A stretch of DNA of 5,939 nt from Methylococcaceae bacterium (GCA_013140465.1 JABFST010000125.1:1-5939), one strand, 5' to 3'; shown: positions 1-5,809, counted from the stretch's first letter. Notes: generated by a model not told the origin, from the letters alone. Numbers and translations are program-made.

Positions 1-58
1 GTCCCAGAAAGCGGACGTTGCAAGGTTTGCCCAACCCCATCCTTACCCTGTTGCGACA

Positions 59-76
59 AGCCCGGGACATCGGGCT
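59..76. repeat. Small perfect hairpin in the left-end non-coding region
   Basis: AGCCCG (59-64) pairs perfectly with CGGGCT (71-76) across a 6-base loop. No T-run follows, so it is not an obvious intrinsic terminator. It lies in the first 362 bases, which contain no gene I can support. A second short palindrome follows at 122-135. Both could be palindromic repeat debris or the structured 3' end of a transcript from outside the window. Confidence 0.4.
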
Positions 77-121
77 AAGCCGTGTTTAATCAATGGGATA
101 GGGGCTTAAGTTGGCGCGTAT

Positions 122-135
122 GAGGCTAAAGCCTC
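122..135. repeat. Short palindrome GAGGCTAAAGCCTC
   Basis: GAGGCT and AGCCTC form a 6-bp stem around two A residues. The core GGCTAAAGCC resembles the CGGCTTTAG / CTAAAGCCG arms of the longer inverted repeat at 1005-1076, so the two may belong to the same class of palindromic intergenic repeat. That relationship is inferred from sequence by eye only. Confidence 0.4.
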
Positions 136-192
136 CCCACATGAATATTTTTACAGCCACTTAGTCTTATTGGCACAAATTAAGCCGATTTT

Positions 193-220
193 TTGGTGTT
201 TGACAATTGTAAGTTATACT
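193..220 (+). promoter_or_regulatory. Possible sigma70-type promoter for the PepSY-like gene
   Basis: A good -10-like hexamer, TATACT, lies at 215-220. With a 16-base spacer, a weak -35 candidate TTGGTG lies at 193-198. A perfect TTGACA is also present at 200-205, but only 9 bases before TATACT, too close to serve as its -35. The 8-bp palindrome ACAATTGT (203-210) lies between the hexamers and could be an operator. The mapped start would leave a leader of roughly 130 bases before the ATG at 363. Confidence 0.3.
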
Positions 221-362
221 AAATGGCTGAATAAGCAGAACAGTAATCAATTTGCTGAAACGCTTTCTTCCGACAAAAACCATAGCCAACAAATGGCTAC
301 ATAAGCACTGCACGCTACAGGCAAGCACTCTTTTAAATCACCACCGACAGGTAACAACAGTA

Positions 363-836
363 ATGCGTAACACATTTTTAAATCTGGGCTTTTTGATTTT
401 GGCCTTGTCTTCCGTAGCCGCCCAAGCGGGCGTTTTACCTAAAGAGGCAATACCTGCCCCCGTATTGGATCAGTTTTATAAAAAACATCCTAACGCCATT
501 GAAATAACAGCCACCAAAAAGACCCATTTCAAACAGGCTTTATACGAAATTTCTTTCAAAGAAGAAAAAGATAAAGAAAAAATCATCGAAGTCTATCGTG
601 AAAATGGCCGTTTTTTTGTAAACGCAGACAATGTCACCTCGTCCAACATGATGCCTAGCGTAGCGTATGACAACCTGAAAGCTGCGTTTGACACTTACAC
701 GATTAAAGAAGCCATATTAGTGGTAAACCCCAATGGCATTGGTGAAGAATACTCCTTAATAGTCAGTGCGGGTGGTGCGGATTGGAGCGTCGTCATAGAC
801 CGCACTGGCGCAATCAGCCAAAAAGAAAGCCAATAA
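363..836 (+). CDS. Small exported PepSY-like domain protein
   Basis: This encodes a predicted periplasmic protein of 157 residues; its cellular role is unknown. The first 22 residues form a classic Sec signal peptide: short basic start (MRN), hydrophobic core FLNLGFLILAL, and an AQA cleavage site before Gly23. The mature part looks like two tandem PepSY-like units. Residues 27-85 carry the pattern 'P..V...F.KKHP.A.....' followed by a Tyr-containing strand, Y61 E62, and then an E-V-Y...NG strand. Residues 100-151 repeat it, ending with the 'W.VVIDRTGAI' strand. The frame is open back to a TTG at 252, but only the ATG at 363 puts the signal peptide at the N-terminus, so I chose it; the Shine-Dalgarno sequence (AGGT near 349-352) is weak. 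It appears to be a single-gene unit, followed by a hairpin and a terminator-like stem. PepSY-like proteins are proposed to bind or inhibit partners outside the cytoplasm, but no partner is visible here. Confidence 0.75.
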   Translation: MRNTFLNLGFLILALSSVAAQAGVLPKEAIPAPVLDQFYKKHPNAIEITATKKTHFKQALYEISFKEEKDKEKIIEVYRENGRFFVNADNVTSSNMMPSVAYDNLKAAFDTYTIKEAILVVNPNGIGEEYSLIVSAGGADWSVVIDRTGAISQKESQ

Positions 837-847
837 CTGTCGGCTGG

Positions 848-878
848 GTGTTGTGGGATGTAGTGCATCCTACAACAC
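848..878. repeat. Palindromic hairpin (REP-like) after the PepSY-like gene
   Basis: Arms at 848-860 (GTGTTGTGGGATG) and 866-878 (CATCCTACAACAC) pair over 13 positions with one G:T wobble around a 5-base loop. It starts 11 bases after the stop codon at 836. No T-run follows directly, so it more likely resembles the 'TGTAGGATG...CATCCTACA' kind of intergenic palindrome seen in many gammaproteobacteria than a true terminator. It might stabilise the 3' end of the message. Confidence 0.55.
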
Positions 879-924
879 GCGTTGTTTAAGCCTTGGGCTA
901 GTTTATTTTGTTACACCCTCCCAG

Positions 925-943
925 AAAACCACAGCGGTTTTTT
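925..943 (+). terminator. Weak terminator-like stem with T-run
   Basis: AAAACC (925-930) pairs with GGTTTT (936-941) around a 5-base loop, and the T-run continues to 943. The A-stem-T layout is that of an intrinsic terminator, although only two of the six pairs are G:C. It lies about 90 bases after the PepSY-like gene and would end that transcript before nrdR. Confidence 0.35.
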
Positions 944-1004
944 GCTGCCCCCTTAAGTTCCCCCCCACGTTTTATATTACAGCCCACTTAAGCCATGACC
1001 GCCG

Positions 1005-1076
1005 GAGTGCAACGGCTTTAGACGTTGCCGTGTCAGCAATGAAACCCATAGTACAACGCCTAAAGCCGTAGTACTC
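1005..1076. repeat. 23-bp imperfect inverted repeat upstream of nrdR
   Basis: Arms at 1005-1027 and 1054-1076 match at 20 of 23 positions when one is reverse-complemented; the core is CGGCTTTAGACGTT against AACGCCTAAAGCCG. The interval between the arms is 26 bases. No coding function is visible. The size and shape suit a REP-like or small palindromic mobile repeat. The stretch 837-1187 otherwise contains only the hairpins listed and a presumed nrdR promoter that I could not place confidently. Confidence 0.6.
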
Positions 1077-1149
1077 GGTAGCCTAGACGGAAAATAAACT
1101 ACAGGGCAGCTATTGAACTGTTATAAAATCATCTATTTTGAACGCATCC

Positions 1150-1162
1150 GCCGATAATCGGC
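1150..1162. promoter_or_regulatory. Short palindrome in the nrdR leader
   Basis: GCCGAT and ATCGGC form a perfect short palindrome around one A, 26 bases before the nrdR start codon. It could be a regulator site or a small leader hairpin; nothing in the sequence says which. TTGAAC sequences at 1113-1118 and 1138-1143 are -35-like, but neither has a good -10 hexamer at normal spacing. Confidence 0.25.
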
Positions 1163-1187
1163 AGATAAAAACAGTGGTTTAAGTTTT

Positions 1188-1643
1188 ATGCGATGTCCGT
1201 TTTGTATGGCACAAGAAACCCGCGTGCTGGATTCCAGGTTAATCAACGAAGGCGACCAAGTGCGCAGGCGTAGGGAATGCAGTGCCTGTAAAGAACGCTT
1301 CACTACCTTTGAAATGGTCGAATTGGCTTTGCCGCGCGTGGTCAAGCGCGATGGCATCAGCGAACCCTTTGAAGAACGCAAACTGCGTTCGGGTATGCTT
1401 AAAGCCCTAGAAAAACGTCCCGTAGACAGTAACGCGATTGAAGCCGCCATCAACCGCATCAAAAAAGCCTTAATGGAGAAGTGCGAGCGCGAAATCAGCG
1501 CCCAAGAGCTAGGCGAAAAAGTCATGCACGAGCTGAGTACCCTAGACCATGTCGCCTATGTCCGTTTTGCCTCCGTCTACCGTAGCTTTCAGGATGTCAG
1601 CGAATTTACCGACATGATTGAAGACTTACAAAAACAAGAATGA
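1188..1643 (+). CDS. nrdR: Transcriptional repressor NrdR
   Basis: NrdR is the zinc-finger/ATP-cone repressor of ribonucleotide reductase genes; it senses dATP/ATP and binds paired NrdR boxes. At 151 residues this is family length. The protein opens with MRCPFC and has the four zinc ligands C3, C6, C31 and C34, with the basic stretch VRRRREC between the pairs. The ATP-cone domain covers about residues 46-136, beginning with VVKRDG and including the FEERKL and [13 protein letters not shown] blocks. The start is fixed by the family N-terminus, despite a poor Shine-Dalgarno. Its TGA overlaps the ribD ATG by 4 bp (ATGA at 1640-1643), so the two genes are surely co-transcribed and probably translationally coupled. 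Pairing nrdR with riboflavin genes is standard in Gammaproteobacteria. No ribonucleotide reductase gene, its expected target, is in view. Confidence 0.97.
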   Translation: MRCPFCMAQETRVLDSRLINEGDQVRRRRECSACKERFTTFEMVELALPRVVKRDGISEPFEERKLRSGMLKALEKRPVDSNAIEAAINRIKKALMEKCEREISAQELGEKVMHELSTLDHVAYVRFASVYRSFQDVSEFTDMIEDLQKQE

Positions 1644-2737
1644 CGCACCCAGACGATGCCCGCTTTATGGCAAGGGCTCTACAACTGGCCCAAAACGGCC
1701 GTTACACCACCGATCCCAACCCGCGCGTTGGTTGCGTGCTGGTCCGCGACGGGCACATTATCGGCGAAGGCTGGCACCAACAAGCGGGCCACGCCCATGC
1801 CGAAGTTGCAGCCTTAGCTAGCGTTGCCGATGCCCACGGTGCCACTGCTTATGTCACCCTAGAACCCTGTAGCCATTACGGCAAAACGCCTCCGTGTTGC
1901 GATGCGCTTATCGCCGCAGGGGTCAGCCGTGTCGTTGCCGCTATGCAAGACCCCAATCCTTTGGTCGCAGGCCGTGGACTTGCTAACCTGCAAGCCGCTG
2001 GCATAGCCGTCAGTTGTGGCGTATTAGCCGAGCAAGCCCACCAGCTTAACCGTGGTTTTATTAAACGCATGACCGCCAAACGCCCGTTTGTGCGCAGCAA
2101 AGTGGCGATGAGCCTAGACGGGCGCACGGCTTTAGCCAGCGGCGCAAGCAAATGGATCACCTCCGCCGAAGCCCGCGCCGATGTGCAACGCTTACGCGCC
2201 GAAAGTTCGGCGATCTTAACAGGCATCAACACCGTATTGGCAGATGACCCCGCCTTGACCGCGCGGGTTGATTTTCCTGCTCTACAACCTATCCGCGTTA
2301 TCCTCGACAGCCAATTGCAGATGCCACCCAGCGCACAAATGGCACAACTGCCGGGCCGCACCCTAGTCTTGACGTGTGCCAATAAACCCAACCAACAACA
2401 CGCGCTAGAACAAGCCGGACTCGAAGTGTACCAACTGCCCAGCCACCACGGACGTTTGGATTTGCCCGCGGTGATGGCGTTTTTAGCCCAGCAGCAAATT
2501 AACGAGGTGTTGGTTGAGGCGGGCGCGATATTAAACGGCGCGTTATTGTCAGCAAACTTAATTGACGAGCTGGTGGTCTATATTGCGCCCAGCTTATTAG
2601 GCGACCAAGGCCGGGGTTTGTTCCATCTGCCCGACATTGTGGCGATGGCGGATAAGAAAGTGTTGCGTTGGGCGGATGTTCGGCAGGTTGGGGGGGATTT
2701 AAGGGTGGTTTTGGTGCCGCAAAATCAATTGGCTTAA
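1640..2737 (+). CDS. ribD: Bifunctional riboflavin deaminase/reductase RibD
   Basis: This cytosolic enzyme catalyses the second and third steps of riboflavin synthesis: deamination of the diaminohydroxyphosphoribosylamino-pyrimidine, then NADPH-dependent reduction of the ribose side chain. The 365 residues match the usual bifunctional length. The N-terminal deaminase domain (about 1-145) has the zinc site H53-A-E55 plus [11 protein letters not shown], giving C77 and C86. The C-terminal reductase domain (about 148-360) shows [17 protein letters not shown], the [13 protein letters not shown] nucleotide-binding block, and [12 protein letters not shown]. The start is the ATG overlapping the nrdR stop. 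In most relatives ribE follows directly; here a darT-darG module lies between, beginning 7 bases after the ribD TAA. All key residues appear present, so the enzyme should be active. Confidence 0.97.
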   Translation: MTHPDDARFMARALQLAQNGRYTTDPNPRVGCVLVRDGHIIGEGWHQQAGHAHAEVAALASVADAHGATAYVTLEPCSHYGKTPPCCDALIAAGVSRVVAAMQDPNPLVAGRGLANLQAAGIAVSCGVLAEQAHQLNRGFIKRMTAKRPFVRSKVAMSLDGRTALASGASKWITSAEARADVQRLRAESSAILTGINTVLADDPALTARVDFPALQPIRVILDSQLQMPPSAQMAQLPGRTLVLTCANKPNQQHALEQAGLEVYQLPSHHGRLDLPAVMAFLAQQQINEVLVEAGAILNGALLSANLIDELVVYIAPSLLGDQGRGLFHLPDIVAMADKKVLRWADVRQVGGDLRVVLVPQNQLA

Positions 2738-2798
2738 GAATTCGATGATGCCGCAGCCAATCAGGTTATTTCACATGACCGCCATTGATAATTTGGTT

Positions 2799-2806
2799 GA
2801 TATTTT
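2799..2806 (+). repeat. Left copy of 8-bp target-site duplication (GATATTTT)
   Basis: GATATTTT at 2799-2806 is identical to 2931-2938, and the bases on either side of the two copies differ. The pair abuts the terminal inverted repeats of the inserted element exactly, as a transposition duplication should. In darT it encodes Asp-Ile-Phe/Leu. Confidence 0.85.
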
Positions 2807-2930
2807 GAAACTATTCAGAGCGACTTCTAATAAGTCAAATTTACCGTAGGCTGAGCGTAGTCGAAGCCAGTTTGTTCGCTTCGACTCCGCTCAGCGAACG
2901 GCTGTTGTGCCCCGGATGCTGAATAGTTAC
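2807..2930. mobile_element. 124-bp MITE-like element inserted in darT
   Basis: This non-coding element ends in 12-bp terminal inverted repeats: GAAACTATTCAG (2807-2818) and CTGAATAGTTAC (2919-2930), matching at 11 of 12 positions. It is flanked by 8-bp direct repeats. Inside is a 24-bp imperfect palindrome (2844-2867 with 2878-2901, 21 of 24 paired, 10-base loop) whose core GCTGAGCGTAGTCGAAGC belongs to a kind of repeat found in many bacterial genomes. A small hairpin GACTT/AAGTC (2822-2836) is also present. No transposase is encoded, so it would be moved in trans. The 8-bp duplication and a right end that reads GTAA inward would suit an IS66-type transposase, but several IS families make 8-bp duplications and I cannot assign it. 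TTGAAA (2805-2810) and TAATAA (2828-2833), 17 bases apart, might give a weak outward promoter toward darG. Confidence 0.85.
2844..2901. repeat. Inner 24-bp imperfect palindrome of the element
   Basis: The arm at 2844-2867 pairs with 2878-2901 at 21 of 24 positions around the loop CAGTTTGTTC. The conserved halves are GCTGAGCGTAGTCGAAGC and GCTTCGACTCCGCTCAGC, which differ at one position. As RNA this would be a long stable hairpin. It contains the TAG (2847-2849) that interrupts darT. It may be a REP-type repeat carried by, or itself inserted into, the larger element. Confidence 0.8.
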
Positions 2931-3557
2931 GATATTTTTAGGCTAGGAGCAATCATCAGTAAAAGCAGTATGGATGCGCAAGGGATAAGTTACCAAAACA
3001 TAGCACACACAAGCATTCAAACAACACGCTCAGCTAAGCTTGTGCCGCACCCGCCTGGGGGTTATATCCACGATTATGTGCCTTTCTATTTTGCGCCGCG
3101 TTCGCCTATGCTTTTAGCTATCCATCATGGTAATGTGGCGGGCTGCATGAAGAAACAAGATGACATTATTCATTTTGAAACAACCGTGGATAGAGTAACC
3201 GAAGATAATGCCGAGTATGTTTTTTATGACCGTAATGCCGCGCTCAGCTATAGCAAAGCGCATACTGACTTAAAGCAACTATCAACCCAAATTGCATGGG
3301 ATTTAATCACGGAGACACCCCAGCTGGATGGGTTTTGTAAGTATTTTCAGGATAATCCTCGTATTGAAAAATACGTTGACCGTAAAGCACAAAGAATGGC
3401 GGAATTTTTGGTCAAAAATGCAGTTGGCATAGCATTAATAACGCGTATAGGCGTTATCAATGAGGCAAAAGCTAAAGTAGTGCGTGAATACTTGGAAGCA
3501 GCAGGTATAGTTTTACGCGTAGAAGTAAAACCTGAGTGGTATTTTTTGGGGCAATGA
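2907..3557 (+). CDS. darT: Residual open frame of DarT (N-terminally truncated, 216 residues from GTG)
   Basis: This is the open part of the interrupted darT and what an automatic annotation would call the gene. From the GTG at 2907 it encodes 216 residues, of which the first eight (MPRMLNSY) come from the inserted element. Other possible starts are ATG 2916, inside the element, and ATG 2970, in darT proper. None has a convincing Shine-Dalgarno. It keeps the HPPGGYIHDYVPFYFAPRSPML block with catalytic Arg65 in this numbering, the YVFYDRNA block, and AEFLV with catalytic Glu166. It lacks the N-terminal His-x-Thr segment that contributes to the NAD+ pocket in this family. Its TGA overlaps the darG ATG by 4 bp (3554-3557), so translation through this frame may still feed darG. 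A truncated product might be inactive, or could still bind DNA or DarG; sequence alone cannot decide. Confidence 0.6.
   Translation: MPRMLNSYDIFRLGAIISKSSMDAQGISYQNIAHTSIQTTRSAKLVPHPPGGYIHDYVPFYFAPRSPMLLAIHHGNVAGCMKKQDDIIHFETTVDRVTEDNAEYVFYDRNAALSYSKAHTDLKQLSTQIAWDLITETPQLDGFCKYFQDNPRIEKYVDRKAQRMAEFLVKNAVGIALITRIGVINEAKAKVVREYLEAAGIVLRVEVKPEWYFLGQ
2931..2938 (+). repeat. Right copy of 8-bp target-site duplication (GATATTTT)
   Basis: This is identical to 2799-2806 and directly abuts the right terminal inverted repeat. darT coding continues from here in the same frame as before the insertion, because the insert plus duplication adds 132 bp, a multiple of three. Confidence 0.85.
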
Positions 3558-4594
3558 AGATGGCTATAGTAAGTGTACAAGGCGATTTGCTAGAACAAGA
3601 CAATGTCGAGGCTATCGTCAACACCGTTAATTGTGTTGGGGTGATGGGTAAGGGCATCGCCTTACAATTTAAGAAAAAATGGCCCGCAAATTTCAAGGCT
3701 TATGCCGTTGCCTGTAAAGCTAGGGAAGTTCAAGTTGGGCGGTTATTTATCTATAACACTGGGCTATTGGCGACACCCCAATACATTATTAATTTCCCCA
3801 CAAAAGATCATTGGCGACAGCCATCGCGTATTGAATTTATCGAAGCAGGTTTGGCTGATTTGCTGGCACAGATAAAAATCCTAGGGATAAGCTCAATTGC
3901 CATCCCGCCCTTAGGCTGTGGTAATGGTGGTTTGGATTGGCAAATAGTGAAGCCACTTATCTTGAATGCTTTTTCAGCCATGCCTGAGCTTGAGGTGCGT
4001 TTGTTTGAACCGCCTGAGCCTTCCCCTGATATGAACACTCAGCCTAAAAACCCTCGCCCAAAAATGACTTCAGGACGTGCAGCCATTTTGAAAGTTTTAG
4101 ACACTTGCCGCACAATGAATGATGGGCTATCTAAAATTGAAGTGCAGAAACTCGCTTATTTTTTGCAAGAAACAGGCGAGAATTTGCAGCTAAACTTTGT
4201 AAAACATCACTATGGCCCTTATGCAGAGTCACTGCGCCATGCGCTAGATAAAATGGAAGGGCATTATATTCGGAGTTTACCTGTAGATATTGACGGGCAA
4301 GGGATTTTTCCGGTCGAAGAAGCCTTGCTTGCAGCAGAAACATTTATCCAAGCACAAACGCCCCAGTTGGCAGCACGCATTGCCCGCGTTGCCGAATTGA
4401 TAGACGGCTTTCAATCGCCTTATGGCATGGAATTATTGGCAACAGTGCATTGGGTGGCACGCCATGAGCTAGCCGATAGCCCGAACAAAGCAATCGTCGC
4501 AGTGCAGGCATGGAATACGCGTAAACGGAATATTATGCCGCCTGAACATATTGAAATTGCGTGGCAGCATTTGCGCACCTTGGGTTGGATTTAA
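3554..4594 (+). CDS. darG: DarG antitoxin: macrodomain DNA ADP-ribosylglycohydrolase with toxin-binding C-terminal domain
   Basis: DarG removes ADP-ribose from DNA through its macrodomain and neutralises DarT directly through its C-terminal domain. The 346-residue protein starts at ATG 3554, whose ATGA overlaps the darT stop; an upstream in-frame GTG at 3536 would overlap darT further and is less likely. GGGG (3548-3551) may help initiation. The macrodomain (about 1-155) shows QGDLLEQ, IVNTVNCVGVMGKGIA, NTG at 68-70, INFPTKDHWR and PPLGCGNGGLDW. K84 in the FPTK motif is the likely counterpart of the catalytic lysine described in the Thermus enzyme. A proline-rich linker (about 153-172) leads to the C-terminal region (about 173-346), with SKIEVQKLAYFLQETGE and FVKHHYGPYAESLRHALDKM, typical of full-length DarG and resembling SocA/DUF4065-type antitoxin domains. 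No stops, frameshifts or missing motifs are seen, in contrast to the broken toxin next to it. Confidence 0.93.
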   Translation: MKMAIVSVQGDLLEQDNVEAIVNTVNCVGVMGKGIALQFKKKWPANFKAYAVACKAREVQVGRLFIYNTGLLATPQYIINFPTKDHWRQPSRIEFIEAGLADLLAQIKILGISSIAIPPLGCGNGGLDWQIVKPLILNAFSAMPELEVRLFEPPEPSPDMNTQPKNPRPKMTSGRAAILKVLDTCRTMNDGLSKIEVQKLAYFLQETGENLQLNFVKHHYGPYAESLRHALDKMEGHYIRSLPVDIDGQGIFPVEEALLAAETFIQAQTPQLAARIARVAELIDGFQSPYGMELLATVHWVARHELADSPNKAIVAVQAWNTRKRNIMPPEHIEIAWQHLRTLGWI

Positions 4595-4712
4595 ACTGCC
4601 CATACCTTACTTGCATATTTATTGTATGTCCGATAATCCGTGACCTTTCGTGTTTGGAGTTGTCGAACGTTTATAAACCCTAACACCACCTTAACACAGC
4701 AAATTAATAACC

Positions 4713-5369
4713 ATGTTCACAGGCATCATCCTAGCCATCGGCAAAATCACCGCCATCGAGCGCAAATCGGGCGACTTTAAACTCACCATCGACACGGGCA
4801 AGCTACCCTTACACGATGTCCAACTGGGCGACAGCATTGCTGTTAATGGCGTGTGCCTGACTGCTGTGGCCTTGGGCAGCCGCCAGTTTAGCGCCGATGT
4901 ATCAAACGAAACTTGGCAGCGCACCACGCTTAGCCAAGCAAGCGTCGGCACGGCGGTTAATTTGGAATTGGCCCTGACCCCCGCCACGCGCATGGGCGGG
5001 CATATCGTCAGCGGTCATGTGGACGGCATAGGCAAAGTCATCGCCAAAAAAGCCGATGCGCGTTCCGTGCGTTTTACCGTGCAAGTGCCGGATACTTTAG
5101 CGAAATACATCGCCGAAAAAGGGTCCATTTGCATCAATGGCATCAGCCTGACCGTCAATGAAGTCAATGGCAACACCTTCGGCGTTAATATTGTGCCGCA
5201 CACCTTGCAAGAAACCACGCTCAATGATGCAGTTGTCGGCAGTGCCGTCAATCTGGAAGTAGATTTACTGGCGCGTTACATGGAGCGACTGATGCAGGGC
5301 GGGGCGGCGGCAAAAAATCATGGTGGCGTTACTGAAGACTTATTGCACAAGAGTGGGTTTTTTGGCTAA
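4713..5369 (+). CDS. ribE: Riboflavin synthase, alpha chain
   Basis: This enzyme dismutates two molecules of 6,7-dimethyl-8-ribityllumazine to riboflavin and the pyrimidine precursor; it works as a trimer in the cytosol. At 218 residues it is of family length, with two lumazine-binding barrels: residues 1-97 and about 98-195. Signatures are MFTGI at the start, GDSIAVNGVCLT (39-50), GGHIVSGHVDG (95-105), GSICINGISLTVN (137-149) and NIVPHTLQETTL. The start is fixed by the invariant MFTGI. There is no clear Shine-Dalgarno before it. It is 118 bases downstream of darG; TATAAA at 4672-4677 is -10-like, but I could not find a good -35, so whether it has its own promoter or depends on read-through from ribD-darTG is open. 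No FMN riboswitch sequence is recognisable upstream. The family is called ribE or ribC depending on the organism. The C-terminal tail (about 196-218) is variable. Confidence 0.96.
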   Translation: MFTGIILAIGKITAIERKSGDFKLTIDTGKLPLHDVQLGDSIAVNGVCLTAVALGSRQFSADVSNETWQRTTLSQASVGTAVNLELALTPATRMGGHIVSGHVDGIGKVIAKKADARSVRFTVQVPDTLAKYIAEKGSICINGISLTVNEVNGNTFGVNIVPHTLQETTLNDAVVGSAVNLEVDLLARYMERLMQGGAAAKNHGGVTEDLLHKSGFFG

Positions 5370-5418
5370 GGTCACTAACAGCTGTTTAAGCAAAAACACC
5401 TGTCAGCCTTAGTTTTTT
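5366..5418 (+). terminator. Possible terminator after ribE
   Basis: CTAAGG (5366-5371, overlapping the ribE stop codon) can pair with CCTTAG (5407-5412), followed directly by six T residues (5413-5418). The loop is long and contains its own perfect palindrome AACAGCTGTT (5377-5386). The structure is weaker than a textbook terminator, but the T-run position fits the end of a transcript, and no further rib gene follows within the window. Confidence 0.4.
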
Positions 5419-5597
5419 GGCAACGGGCATTCACTCAACTGCACGCCAGTGTCTGATAAGGTTTCCTTAGGCAAGGGTTGGGCATAGTTGCTGGCATTGC
5501 GGGGCTTGGTGGGTGACTGTTGCAGCGGGCGTAGGGTAGGGACGATGCGGCTGGTCTCGCTATTAAAACCGCTTAGGGGTGTGGTTGACTTAAGCAA
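5409..5597 (-). CDS. Doubtful 62-residue minus-strand frame
   Basis: I do not recognise this protein. From a TTG at 5597 it encodes 62 residues rich in Pro, Ser and Thr, ending ...LSECPLPKN. Its codons (frequent GCC, CCC, ACC and AGC) look like those of neighbouring real genes, and it would converge on ribE at the possible terminator. Against it: there is no ATG or GTG start, no ribosome binding site, a stop shortly upstream (TAG read at 5612-5610), and no domain. It may be the 3' remnant of a larger decayed gene, or chance. The rest of the 570-base region after ribE holds no other gene I can support until the possible start at 5911. Confidence 0.22.
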   Translation of the reverse strand: MLKSTTPLSGFNSETSRIVPTLRPLQQSPTKPRNASNYAQPLPKETLSDTGVQLSECPLPKN

Positions 5598-5809
5598 ATA
5601 ACTTTTTTGCTACACTATTGGCAGCTAGATTGAAGTTAAACGTATAGGCGTAACTCTGTCAACGGGCATGACGCCCCGGGTACTTTTTTGCGAAGATCGG
5701 GCAACTGAACAAGTATGGGGTAAAGGGCAACGCAGTTAAATAGATTTTTGTCATGTACAGGGCAAAATAGGTAACGGCTTTTTATAAACTATCAGGCAAT
5801 AAAAATAAG

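Larger units (their letters stand above)
2745..3557 (+). pseudogene. darT: darT, DNA ADP-ribosyltransferase toxin, interrupted by a small mobile element
   Basis: DarT (DUF4433) transfers ADP-ribose from NAD+ to bases in single-stranded DNA, thymidine in the DarT2 type, blocking replication; DarTG systems act as toxin-antitoxin and anti-phage modules. The original start is ATG 2745 (or 2748), 7 bases after ribD. Codons 2745-2806 encode the N-terminal block containing LFHMTAIDNLVDI, which matches the conserved His-x-Thr...Asn-Leu start of the family. A 124-bp element then intervenes (2807-2930), and the frame resumes at 2931 with FRLGAIISKSS. Removing the element and one 8-bp repeat gives a 226-residue protein, about the family's size, with DYVPFYFAPRSPML (catalytic Arg75 in restored numbering) and MAEFLV (catalytic Glu176). 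The only stop in the interrupted frame is TAG at 2847-2849. No other damage is visible. The gene is visibly more AT-rich than ribD, suggesting acquisition. The toxin is probably inactive because the NAD+-binding N-terminus is severed. Confidence 0.88.

Noticed and set aside
3..89. Possible C-terminal end of a plus-strand gene from outside the window (28 codons to a TAA)
   Set aside because: All three plus-strand frames are open for a similar length here, none gives a recognisable peptide, and a hairpin lies in the same stretch, so coding cannot be supported.
252..362. Longer N-terminus for the PepSY-like protein from a TTG at 252
   Set aside because: It would bury the signal peptide 37 residues inside the protein and has no ribosome binding site; ATG 363 fits much better.
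853..1071. Plus-strand open frame of 72 codons after the PepSY-like gene
   Set aside because: It runs through the hairpin, the terminator-like stem and the inverted repeat, has no domain-like composition, and is best explained as chance.
1133..1525. Minus-strand open frame opposite nrdR
   Set aside because: It overlaps conserved NrdR coding sequence and shows no family features.
1876..2391. Long minus-strand open frame opposite ribD
   Set aside because: It is fully antisense to strongly conserved RibD coding sequence and is a codon-bias shadow with no recognisable protein.
2844..2901. CRISPR repeat or attachment site in the palindrome upstream of the residual darT frame
   Set aside because: There is only one repeat pair with a 10-base loop and no spacers; the flanking direct repeats and terminal inverted repeats show a transposon-type insertion instead.
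4595..4712. FMN riboswitch between darG and ribE
   Set aside because: The 118-base gap is too short and lacks the conserved RFN helices and sequence blocks.
4691..5251. Three overlapping minus-strand open frames opposite ribE
   Set aside because: All are antisense to conserved riboflavin synthase and have no recognisable motifs.
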